NCBI RefSeq assembly: GCF_028680575.1
Contig: NZ_JAPCKI010000003.1
Location: 248,001 to 312,000, forward strand
DNA length: 64,000 nucleotides
DNA from: Acidovorax benzenivorans
GTDB lineage: Bacteria > Pseudomonadota > Gammaproteobacteria > Burkholderiales > Burkholderiaceae_C
Reading direction: 5' to 3'
Shown: in pieces, positions 55,462 to 63,208 of the stretch
Position numbering within the stretch: position 1 is the stretch's first letter
Layout of the letters: every line of letters starts with the position of its first letter
Notes under the pieces: model-generated
Databases searched by the model: none
What the model saw: the letters and a program-made list of their open reading frames with translations, nothing else
Told to the model about the DNA's origin: nothing
Made by a program: the position numbers and the translations under genes

Positions 55462-56174
55462 TGGCTGGCGTTCCCGCACTCGAAATCAAGAACCTCGAAG
55501 CCTGGTACGGCGAGTCGCATGTGCTGCACGGTGTGGACATCGTCGTCCAGCCGGGCGAGGTGGTCACGCTGCTGGGCCGAAATGGCGCGGGCCGCACCAC
55601 CACCATGCGCGCCATCATGGGCCTGACTGGCGCGCGCAAGGGCTCGGTCAAGATCAACGGCGTAGAAACCGTGAACATGCCCACGCACCGCATCGCGCAT
55701 CTGGGCGTAGGCTACTGCCCCGAAGAGCGTGGCATCTTCTCCAGCCTGTCGTGCGAAGAAAACCTGCTGCTGCCGCCCGCCCTCAAAACGGGCACACCCG
55801 GCATGTCGGTGCAGGAGATCTATGCCATGTTCCCCAACCTGGCAGAACGCAAGAACAGCCAGGGCACACGCCTGTCGGGCGGCGAGCAGCAGATGCTGGC
55901 CGTGGCCCGCATTCTGCGCACCGGGGCCAACCTGCTGCTGCTCGATGAGATTTCTGAAGGCCTCGCGCCGGTCATCGTGCAGGCACTGGCCCGCATGATC
56001 AAGATGCTTCGCGAGAAGGGCTACACCGTGGTCATGGTGGAGCAGAACTTCCGGTTTGCTGCGCCGCTGGCTGACCGTTTCTACGTCATGGAGCATGGCC
56101 GCATCGTCGAGAAATTCGGGGCCTCCGAGCTTGAAGAAAAGATGCCCGTGCTGACGGAGCTGCTGGGCGTCTGA
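55461..56174 (+). CDS. livF: Branched-chain-amino-acid-type ABC importer ATPase (LivF-like)
   Basis: Second ATPase of the importer, 237 residues. The Walker A motif reads GRNGAGRTTTM: the invariant Lys is Arg45 (codon CGC). The signature LSGGEQQMLAVARIL is normal. Walker B is LLLLDEISEGLAP, with Asp162 and Glu163 kept and Ile164 in place of the usual Pro. The other family segments (VGYCPEERGIFSSLS) are standard. The Lys to Arg change would weaken ATP hydrolysis in most ABC proteins, yet I recall similar sequences in relatives, so it may be a subgroup trait. Confidence 0.92.
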   Translation: MAGVPALEIKNLEAWYGESHVLHGVDIVVQPGEVVTLLGRNGAGRTTTMRAIMGLTGARKGSVKINGVETVNMPTHRIAHLGVGYCPEERGIFSSLSCEENLLLPPALKTGTPGMSVQEIYAMFPNLAERKNSQGTRLSGGEQQMLAVARILRTGANLLLLDEISEGLAPVIVQALARMIKMLREKGYTVVMVEQNFRFAAPLADRFYVMEHGRIVEKFGASELEEKMPVLTELLGV

Positions 56175-56235
56175 GCCCCGTGTAGATACCTTTCCCCCAC
56201 CGTTTTCTTCCACCACACCCACAGGAGACAAATCC

Positions 56236-57432
56236 ATGAAGAAACAACTCAAAGCTCTGGCTCTGATGCTGGCCGCTGCCGGCCTGGCTACCTCGGCCGC
56301 GCACGCGCAAGACAAGGTCAAGATCGGTTTCATCACCGACATGTCCAGCCTGTATGCGGACTTGGAAGGCAAAAACGGCGCGATGGCCATTCAGATGGCG
56401 ATCGACGACTTTGGCGGCAAGGTGCTGGGCATGCCCATCGAACTGCTCACCGCAGACCACCAGAACAAGGCCGACATCGCAGCCTCCAAGGCTCGCGAGT
56501 GGATTGACACCCAGGGGCTGACCATGGTGTTTGGTGGCACCAACTCGGGCACCGCGCTGGCTACAGCAAAGGTGGCTGCAGAGAAGAAGCGCGTGTACAT
56601 CAACAATGGTGCGGCCAGCTCGGCGCTGACCAACGACCAGTGCACGCCCTATACCGTTCACTACGCCTATGACACGGTCGCTCTTGCCAAAGGCACCGGT
56701 TCGGCCATTGTCGACACGGGCGGCAAGAGCTGGTACTTCCTGACTGCCGACTACGCCTTTGGCCATGCGCTGGAGGCCGACACCAGCACCGTGGTCAAGG
56801 GCAAGGGTGGTACCGTGGTCGGTGGCGTCCGCCATCCACTGAACGCGTCGGACTTCTCGTCCTTCCTGCTGCAAGCGCAAAACTCCAAGGCGCAGATCCT
56901 GGGCCTGGCCAATGCGGGTGGCGACACCATCAATGCCATCAAGGCCGCTAAGGAGTTCGGCATTGGCAAGACCATGAAGCTGGCCGGTCTGCTGATCTTC
57001 TTGAGCGACGTGCACAGCTTGGGCCTGCGCAATACCGAAGGCCTGCAGTTCACCACCAGCTGGTACTGGGACCTGAACGACGACACACGCAAGTTTGCCG
57101 CCAGGTTCTTCGAAAAGGCCAAGCGCATGCCGACCGAAATTCAGGCCGCTGACTACTCCGCCACCATGAACTACCTCAAGGCCGTGGAAGCCGCCAAGAC
57201 GGTGGACGCCGACAAGGTGATGACGACCTGGAAGGGCATGAAGATGAACGACTTCTTCGGCTCGGGCCAGATCCGCGCCGACGGCCGCTATGTGCATGAC
57301 ATGTACCTGATGGAAGTGAAAGCCCCTGCTGCCTCCACCAAGCCTTGGGACTACTACAAGCTGGTCAAGAAGCTGCCTGGTGACTCCGTTTTCACCACCA
57401 AAGCCGAGAGCAAGTGCGCGCTCTGGAAGTAA
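56236..57432 (+). CDS. livK: ABC importer periplasmic substrate-binding protein (LivK-like)
   Basis: Type I periplasmic binding protein of the adjacent importer, 398 residues. The signal peptide MKKQLKALALMLAAAGLATS ends near Ala24 (AHA|QDKV). The mature protein begins VKIGFITDMSSLYADLEGKNG (in part), typical of this family, and includes MVFGGTNSGTALATA and ADYAFGHALEAD. Its ligand cannot be told from sequence; the loop at Ser/Thr/Asp positions suggests an amino acid or amide. It has an AGGAGA ribosome site and a hairpin after it. Confidence 0.92.
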   Translation: MKKQLKALALMLAAAGLATSAAHAQDKVKIGFITDMSSLYADLEGKNGAMAIQMAIDDFGGKVLGMPIELLTADHQNKADIAASKAREWIDTQGLTMVFGGTNSGTALATAKVAAEKKRVYINNGAASSALTNDQCTPYTVHYAYDTVALAKGTGSAIVDTGGKSWYFLTADYAFGHALEADTSTVVKGKGGTVVGGVRHPLNASDFSSFLLQAQNSKAQILGLANAGGDTINAIKAAKEFGIGKTMKLAGLLIFLSDVHSLGLRNTEGLQFTTSWYWDLNDDTRKFAARFFEKAKRMPTEIQAADYSATMNYLKAVEAAKTVDADKVMTTWKGMKMNDFFGSGQIRADGRYVHDMYLMEVKAPAASTKPWDYYKLVKKLPGDSVFTTKAESKCALWK

Positions 57433-57454
57433 ACCTCTGAGAGAGAACGCCCTA

Positions 57455-57476
57455 GGGTGCGCGTACGCGCGTGCCC
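57455..57476 (+). promoter_or_regulatory. Hairpin between livK and livH
   Basis: GGGTGCGCG and CGCGTGCCC can pair (with two wobble pairs) into a stable stem directly after livK, without a T-run. Such intercistronic stems often keep binding-protein mRNA above the permease level. Confidence 0.45.
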
Positions 57477-57565
57477 TGGGGCTGATCCGGGGCTCGTAGA
57501 GGTTGCCCGAAACACCCTCTCCTCGCCCGACCTGACCCCTTCACCACCACCTGCAGCTGCCTCCC

Positions 57566-58450
57566 ATGGAAATCTTTGGTGTCTCATTGCCCGGCCTGTT
57601 GAGCCAGCTCCTGTTAGGGCTGGTCAACGGATCGTTTTATGCAATTCTCAGCCTGGGGCTGGCCGTGATCTTTGGCCTGCTCAACGTCATCAACTTCGCG
57701 CACGGGGCGCTGTTCATGACGGGAGCGCTGATGACCTGGATGGCGATGAATTATTTCGGCATCAACTACTGGTGGATGCTGGTGTTGGCGCCGCTGGCGG
57801 TGGGGTTGTTCGGGGTGCTGATCGAGCGCTTGCTGCTGCGCTGGATCTACAAGCTCGATCACCTGTACGGCCTGCTGCTCACGCTGGGTCTCACGCTGCT
57901 GATCGAAGGCGTGTTCCGCTCTATCTACGGCGTGTCGGGCCTGGGCTACGACACGCCCGAGTTGTTGGAGGGCGCGACCAACCTCGGCTTCATGATCATG
58001 CCTAACTACCGGGCTTGGGTGGTTGTGGCGTCGGTGGTCGTGTGCCTGGCCACCTGGTATGTGATCGAAAGAACCAAGCTCGGTGCGTACCTGCGCGCCG
58101 GCACCGAAAACCCACGTCTGGTGGAAGCCTTCGGCATCAACGTGCCTGTGATGGTGACCCTGACCTACGCCTTCGGCGCAGCGCTGGCGGCCTTCGCTGG
58201 CGTGCTGGCGGCCCCTGTGTACCAGGTCACACCGCTCATGGGCCAGAACCTCATCATCGTGGTGTTTGCCGTGGTGGTGATTGGTGGCATGGGCTCCATC
58301 ATGGGCTCCATCCTCACCGGGCTGGGCCTGGGCGTCATCGAAGGCTTCACCAAGGTGTTCTACCCCGAAGCCTCTTCCACCGTGGTGTTTGTCATCATGG
58401 TCATCGTTCTTCTCATTCGCCCCGCCGGCCTGTTCGGCAAAGAAAAATAA
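57566..58450 (+). CDS. livH: ABC importer membrane subunit (LivH-like)
   Basis: Permease of the HAAT importer, 294 residues and about eight membrane helices. GLVNGSFYAILSLGLAVIFGLLNVINFAHG (read in parts) is the LivH hallmark, and the EAA-like loop AFGINVPVMVTLTYAFGAALA is near 190-210. It starts 133 bases after livK. Confidence 0.95.
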   Translation: MEIFGVSLPGLLSQLLLGLVNGSFYAILSLGLAVIFGLLNVINFAHGALFMTGALMTWMAMNYFGINYWWMLVLAPLAVGLFGVLIERLLLRWIYKLDHLYGLLLTLGLTLLIEGVFRSIYGVSGLGYDTPELLEGATNLGFMIMPNYRAWVVVASVVVCLATWYVIERTKLGAYLRAGTENPRLVEAFGINVPVMVTLTYAFGAALAAFAGVLAAPVYQVTPLMGQNLIIVVFAVVVIGGMGSIMGSILTGLGLGVIEGFTKVFYPEASSTVVFVIMVIVLLIRPAGLFGKEK

Positions 58451-58462
58451 GGGGCCGTCAGC

Positions 58463-59464
58463 ATGAATTCCAAGAACACTGCCACCATTGGTTACGGCCT
58501 GCTGCTGCTGGCCCTCATTGCCGCGCCTTTCCTCGGCGCCTATCCTGTCTTCGTGATGAAGCTCATGTGCTTTGCACTGTTTGCTTCGGCGTTCAACCTG
58601 TTGCTGGGTTACACCGGCCTGCTGTCCTTTGGCCATGCAGCCTTTCTGGGGGGGGCCGCCTACGTGGCCGGGCATGCCATCAAGGTCTGGGGGCTGACCC
58701 CGGAGGTCGGCCTGCTGCTCGGCACCGCTGGTGGCGCGCTGCTGGGCCTGCTGTTTGGTTGGCTGGCCATCCGCCGCCAAGGCATCTACTTCTCGATGAT
58801 CACACTGGCGCTGGCGCAGATGTTGTTCTTTGCCTGCCTGCAAGCCCCCTTCACGGGCGGTGAGGACGGCCTGCAGGGCGTACCGCGCGGCAAGCTGTTT
58901 GGCTTGATCGATCTGCAAAGTGACCTGGTCATGTATTACGTGGCGCTTGTGGTGGTGGTGCTGGCCTTTTTGGTCATCGTGCGCACCATCCATTCGCCGT
59001 TTGGCCAGGTGCTCAAAGGCATCAAAGAGAACGAACCCCGCGCCATCTCGCTGGGCTACGACACGCACCGCTTCAAGCTCTTGGCCTTTGTGTTGTCGGC
59101 GGCACTGGCGGGTCTGGCTGGTTCCCTCAAGACCTTGGTGCTGGGCTTTGCCACGTTGTCGGACGTGCACTGGACCGCCTCGGGCCAGGTCATCCTGATG
59201 ACGCTGGTGGGTGGCCTGGGCACATTGTCGGGCCCGCTCATCGGCTCTGCGGTGGTGGTGTTGCTGGAGAACAAGATTGGCGAATTCGGCAACCTGCTGG
59301 CCGCACTGACCAGTGTGGAGTGGTTCAAGACCCTGGGTGAATCGGTCACCATGGTCACGGGCCTGATCTTCGTGGTCTGCGTGCTGGCTTTCCGCCGGGG
59401 CATCATGGGCGAGATCATTGCGTGGCTGGCTCAGCGCCGCGCGGGCAACTCCAACAAACATTGA
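58463..59464 (+). CDS. livM: ABC importer membrane subunit (LivM-like)
   Basis: Second permease, 333 residues, about ten membrane helices. FNLLLGYTGLLSFGHAAFLGGAAY (read in parts), GKLFGL, and the EAA-like KGIKENEPRAISLGYDTHRFKL are family marks. It follows livH by 12 bases and ends the importer operon. Confidence 0.95.
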   Translation: MNSKNTATIGYGLLLLALIAAPFLGAYPVFVMKLMCFALFASAFNLLLGYTGLLSFGHAAFLGGAAYVAGHAIKVWGLTPEVGLLLGTAGGALLGLLFGWLAIRRQGIYFSMITLALAQMLFFACLQAPFTGGEDGLQGVPRGKLFGLIDLQSDLVMYYVALVVVVLAFLVIVRTIHSPFGQVLKGIKENEPRAISLGYDTHRFKLLAFVLSAALAGLAGSLKTLVLGFATLSDVHWTASGQVILMTLVGGLGTLSGPLIGSAVVVLLENKIGEFGNLLAALTSVEWFKTLGESVTMVTGLIFVVCVLAFRRGIMGEIIAWLAQRRAGNSNKH

Positions 59465-59510
59465 GCAAGTGACCCCGCCGCCTTGTGGTGGGGCACCCTT
59501 CAGACATCAG

Positions 59511-59539
59511 GCCGCTGCAGCCTTCACAGGCGCAGCGGC
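59511..59539 (+). terminator. Weak terminator after livM
   Basis: GCCGCTGC (59511-59518) pairs with GCAGCGGC (59532-59539), followed by TTTGTGT on the plus strand. It overlaps the stop codon of the convergent lipocalin-like gene. Confidence 0.5.
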
Positions 59540-60693
59540 TTTGTGTATCCGGTCATCTCCAGGTAGCCCTTGCCCACGGACTGGCCCGTGGGGGCCATCA
59601 GGTCAGACAGCCCCTCCCAATAGATCGCACCCGTCGATCCGCTGCTGTCCAACTCCTGGTTGTCCAGCAGCGCGTTCACCTCAAAGGCGCCGGTCGGCGT
59701 CTGCACCCGCCACTGCACCGGGTAGCGCGCGCCGCTGCGCGGGCTGGTCCACCAGCGCAGAGGGGTGAACACCACAGACTGCGCATCAAACACTTGCACA
59801 GGCTGCCCTGGTGCCCGCCACGACCCGCCTGCCCACAACGCAGCGCCATCTGCCCGCCGCAGGCGAAACGCCGTGAGCGCGCTGCCGTCGTGCAGGTTCA
59901 TCCCGATCCAGTCCCACCCCTGGGCCTCGGGGTGCAGCAGCGCCTCGCTCCATTCGTGGTCCATCCAGGCGCGGCCGGTGTCGGGCGCGACTGCCATGCG
60001 TTTGCCCCTCACTGTCAGGGTGCCGCTGACAGCAAGTTGAGGCTGGCTGTAGTAGTAACTGGCCTGCTCCGCATCCGGCCCCTTGCGGGACAACCCCTGC
60101 AGCCCTTGCAACAGCACGGGCTGGGTGCTGTCGAACACCAGGTCCAGCCCAAACTCGCTGCCCGCAATCTGGGCGGTGTAACGGCTGGTCATAAAGTCCG
60201 GCTTTTCGCGTGCGGTGTCACTGCGCTCCAGCGTCCAGTCCTGCAGCCGGATGCGGGTGTCCTGTTCGCTGGCTTGTGCCACCCCAAACCCTGCACGCGC
60301 AATACGCTGGTCGTGCATCAGCCGCTGGCCGCGCACATCGGTGATGGCGGCATGCGCAAACAGCAGCTGTTTGGCCGCAAACGCAGACTGCAGCTGTTGC
60401 GTGCCATCGACCCGCGAACGAAAGAACGTGAGTTGAAACCCCCAGGGCTGCCCCTGCGTCTGCATGTGACCGGTGATGTACCACCATTCGGTGCGCAGCT
60501 CCGGGTGGCTGCCGTGGTCGCGTGGAAAGGTCAATGCGCGCGCGGGCAAGGCATGCGCCGCATCCGGTAACCACCCTGCAGCAACTATTGCCGCCAGACC
60601 CATGGGTACCTGCGTAGTCAGCCATTGGCGGCGCGTGGCCACAGGGCCGTGTTGTGACGCGAAGGGACCTGAAGGCAAAGCACAAGAGGGCAT
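59524..60693 (-). CDS. Tat-exported lipocalin-like (carotenoid 1,2-hydratase / AttH family) protein
   Basis: A 389-residue protein with a twin-arginine signal (TRRQWLTTQ, then the hydrophobic VPMGLAAIVAAGWLPDAAHA). The lipocalin-like fold carries PELRTEWWYITGHMQ, typical of CrtC/AttH, and GRAWMDHEWSE and GWDWIGMNLHDGSALTAFRLR (in part) later. AttH-type proteins usually sit next to an FtsX-type ABC permease and may carry lipids. Here the permease end is 2.5 kb upstream on the same strand, separated by two other genes. Starts 20 bases after the PLP enzyme gene. Confidence 0.88.
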   Translation of the reverse strand: MPSCALPSGPFASQHGPVATRRQWLTTQVPMGLAAIVAAGWLPDAAHALPARALTFPRDHGSHPELRTEWWYITGHMQTQGQPWGFQLTFFRSRVDGTQQLQSAFAAKQLLFAHAAITDVRGQRLMHDQRIARAGFGVAQASEQDTRIRLQDWTLERSDTAREKPDFMTSRYTAQIAGSEFGLDLVFDSTQPVLLQGLQGLSRKGPDAEQASYYYSQPQLAVSGTLTVRGKRMAVAPDTGRAWMDHEWSEALLHPEAQGWDWIGMNLHDGSALTAFRLRRADGAALWAGGSWRAPGQPVQVFDAQSVVFTPLRWWTSPRSGARYPVQWRVQTPTGAFEVNALLDNQELDSSGSTGAIYWEGLSDLMAPTGQSVGKGYLEMTGYTKPLRL

Positions 60694-60713
60694 GGGGCGG
60701 AACGTGGCTGGCG

Positions 60714-61769
60714 TCAGCCGAGCAGTGCGTCCATCTTCTGCTGCGCCGCCGAGCAGTCACCAAATGTGCGGTCCACCCACGCGGTGTCGAAATACGTGGG
60801 CAGATACCGCTCGCCCGCATCACACAGCAGCGACAGGATGGAGCCGCGCTCGCCCCGTTCGCGCATCTCGCTGGCCAGCGCGAGCATCGCGACAAAGTTG
60901 GTGCCGGTGGACGGCCCGACGCGCCGCCCCAGCAGTTGTGACAGCGCACGCATGGCGGCAATGGATTCGCAGTCCGCCACATCCACCATGCGGTCCACCA
61001 GTGTGCGGATAAAACTCGGTTCCACACGCGGGCGCCCAATGCCCTCGATGCGCGAGCCCGGTGCCGTCAGCTGCGCATCGCCCGTGCGGTGATAGGCGCT
61101 GAACACCGATCCAGCCGGGTCGGCCACACACACCTGCGTGGCATGGCGCTGGTAGCGCACATAGCGGCCAATGGTGGCGCTGGTGCCGCCCGTGCCCGCA
61201 CCCACCACAATCCAGCGCGGAACCGGGTGCGGCTCGCGCGCCATTTGCGTGAACATGCTCTCGGCAATGTTGTTGTTGCCGCGCCAGTCGGTCGCACGCT
61301 CGGCATAGGTGAACTGATCCATGTAGTGGCCGCCCGTCTCTTCGGCAATCGCACGGGCTGCGTCGTACACCGCGCCCGCGCTGTCCACAAAATGGCAACG
61401 CCCGCCGTGGAACTCGATCTGCGCGACCTTCTCGGGCGAGGTGCTGCGCGGCATCACCGCCACAAACGGCAGCCCCAGCAGACGCGCAAAGTAGGCCTCA
61501 CTCACCGCCGTGGAGCCGCTGGACGACTCGACGATGGTCGAGCCCTCATGCACCCAGCCATTGCACAGCGCATACAAAAACAGCGACCGCGCCAGCCGGT
61601 GCTTCAGGCTGCCCGTAGGGTGGGTGGATTCGTCCTTGAGGTACAGGTCAATGCCGTGCGCGGCAAAGGCGGGCAGCCGCAGCGGGATCAGGTGCGTGTC
61701 GGCACTGCGCTGGTAGTCGGCTTCGATGCGGGCGATGGCTTCGTGGAGCCAGGGGGAGGGGAGGGGCAT
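60714..61769 (-). CDS. PLP-dependent cysteine synthase-family enzyme (Cds1 / cysteine desulfhydrase-like)
   Basis: Fold-type II PLP enzyme. From ATG 61769 ([19 protein letters not shown]) it has 351 residues. The PLP lysine is in [14 protein letters not shown], in place of the PGGSVKDR of Cys[12 protein letters not shown] binds the substrate, and [14 protein letters not shown] binds phosphate. The group includes Cds1-type cysteine desulfhydrases, so it may make or degrade cysteine; I cannot tell. Upstream in-frame ATG at 61850 lacks a site. It is followed closely by the lipocalin-like gene. Confidence 0.88.
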   Translation of the reverse strand: MPLPSPWLHEAIARIEADYQRSADTHLIPLRLPAFAAHGIDLYLKDESTHPTGSLKHRLARSLFLYALCNGWVHEGSTIVESSSGSTAVSEAYFARLLGLPFVAVMPRSTSPEKVAQIEFHGGRCHFVDSAGAVYDAARAIAEETGGHYMDQFTYAERATDWRGNNNIAESMFTQMAREPHPVPRWIVVGAGTGGTSATIGRYVRYQRHATQVCVADPAGSVFSAYHRTGDAQLTAPGSRIEGIGRPRVEPSFIRTLVDRMVDVADCESIAAMRALSQLLGRRVGPSTGTNFVAMLALASEMRERGERGSILSLLCDAGERYLPTYFDTAWVDRTFGDCSAAQQKMDALLG

Positions 61770-61920
61770 GAGGGATGTATTGGTAGTTGGGCTGGGTTCA
61801 CAAGACGCTGGAAGGCAAATTGGGCACATCTTGAGCTGCTGGCTTCCCATCTGAATTCTTGTGTTGCGCTCAGGGAGCGAAAACGCTGTGTGCTAGAACA
61901 TGCGCACGAGCTTCCGGGTT

Positions 61921-63066
61921 CTACCGTGTTGCTTCAAAGTAGATCGGCAGCATGCGCAAGGGACCGTCCTGTGTTTGTGCTGTGGCCACTGCGTCTGGCA
62001 GATGCGGGGACCCCAGACTAATCGCATTGGCAAGCGGGATACTCACATCGCAAGATGCTCCTGGGTTTAGGAGCAACTCGTGCTGCCCCTCTGTCAGCTC
62101 GACGCAGCCTTTATTTGCATGAAGGTAGACATCGCGGTGTTCACCCCTTGCTTTTTGATAGACCAGTGCATATGTGTTGCCACCAACGGTGAGGGACTGA
62201 ATGAAGTCGGGACGAATCTTCACAGGTCGATTTGTTCGGTTCTCAAGCTTCATCTCGATGCCTCCGTTGACCATGTAGCTCACGGAATGCACAGCACTCG
62301 ACACCTTTTGCGCTGTATAGCTTCGAACCTTCGGTTTGGCGTCCTCTATTTTCTGCTTCGCGGCCATTTCTTGTAGTGCTGATTCGTTGGTGCCGATGAA
62401 CTCATCGCTCAGAAGCTTGGCCAAATTGTTGGCGTTGAATTGCACTAAGGCGCCGGACGGCGCGTAGATGAAATTGACGGTTTCGACCACGCCTGAGAGT
62501 TCCCTACCCACAAAACCTGCATAGAAGACGACTTGACGAAATCCTAAAGGGCCGAAATCAACGCAAGCGAACGGCTGTATGTCGGCAACCCAACTCATTT
62601 CTTTGGGCTGAATATTCAGTCGTTGAGCAAAACTCTCAACCACGACCTCTGACGCAAGTCGAACCTTCGTCCCCTTTTTGAGCGCTGCGGTACGTGCTGC
62701 CTTGACGCGCTCAGCCGAAACGTTCGCTTCCCTCAACGCTTCCTGAGATGGCTCGTTGTCCCATCCCAGGGGCTTTTCGTAAACGTTCCATAGCGAACCT
62801 GCCTTGTGTGCTTGGGCTTCGCTACCGCGAGTTCTGCAGGCTGCTCTCAGCCGTTCGTAAACTACCACCGTAGACGGCGTATTGCGCTTCGTCCTGACGT
62901 CGCGGATGACTGTGGAACCATCTGGGGCGATGTCAGGGTCGCGTTCAAATGCTTCACTGACTATGCGAACTATTGGGTCCGAGTTCGTCGACGGGTTTGT
63001 GGAGGCGTACGCTAGTCCTGTTGAGGTTAACAATAGGACTAACGTTATCAGTAGTTCATGGCGCAT
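61921..63066 (-). CDS. Secreted protein of unknown function, lower G+C
   Basis: A 381-residue protein starting MRHELLITLVLLLTSTGLAYA, a clear signal peptide cleaved near residue 21. The mature protein has two cysteines near 92 and 173 (ERLRAACRTRG, FACVDFG) and two more late (GCVEL, GASCDVSIPL). A helical region is near 110-150 (SAERVKAARTAALKKGTKVR in part), followed by a beta-rich half ending PLRMLPIYFEATR. I recognise no family. The base composition is lower than neighbours: the 60 bases at 62521-62580 are 28 G+C. It interrupts the permease-lipocalin pair and looks acquired. Confidence 0.75.
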   Translation of the reverse strand: MRHELLITLVLLLTSTGLAYASTNPSTNSDPIVRIVSEAFERDPDIAPDGSTVIRDVRTKRNTPSTVVVYERLRAACRTRGSEAQAHKAGSLWNVYEKPLGWDNEPSQEALREANVSAERVKAARTAALKKGTKVRLASEVVVESFAQRLNIQPKEMSWVADIQPFACVDFGPLGFRQVVFYAGFVGRELSGVVETVNFIYAPSGALVQFNANNLAKLLSDEFIGTNESALQEMAAKQKIEDAKPKVRSYTAQKVSSAVHSVSYMVNGGIEMKLENRTNRPVKIRPDFIQSLTVGGNTYALVYQKARGEHRDVYLHANKGCVELTEGQHELLLNPGASCDVSIPLANAISLGSPHLPDAVATAQTQDGPLRMLPIYFEATR

Positions 63067-63208
63067 TATTTGAGGTGTGTCTAGGTTGTGAAGTGTGCTA
63101 ATCGCGGCGGGGGAGCTGAGAAAAGTTTAACGAAGAGATCCGTGCGAGATACGCCGCTTGCGGCGTGTACTGATTCTTGCTGATCTCATTTAGCGAGCGT
63201 TATTCAGT
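63067..63208. other. Intergenic gap with small hairpin
   Basis: Between the unknown gene and the permease; also lower in G+C. ACGCCG (63151-63156) pairs with CGGCGT (63161-63166). No T-run follows it. Nothing else seen. Confidence 0.35.

Noticed and set aside
55593-55595. Sequencing error as the cause of the LivF Arg45 codon
   Set aside because: CGC differs from AAG/AAA at two or more bases and the flanking frame is clean, so a simple error is unlikely.
57614-59461. 615-codon frame opposite livH-livM
   Set aside because: Gln/His-rich antisense shadow of two membrane proteins; no motif.
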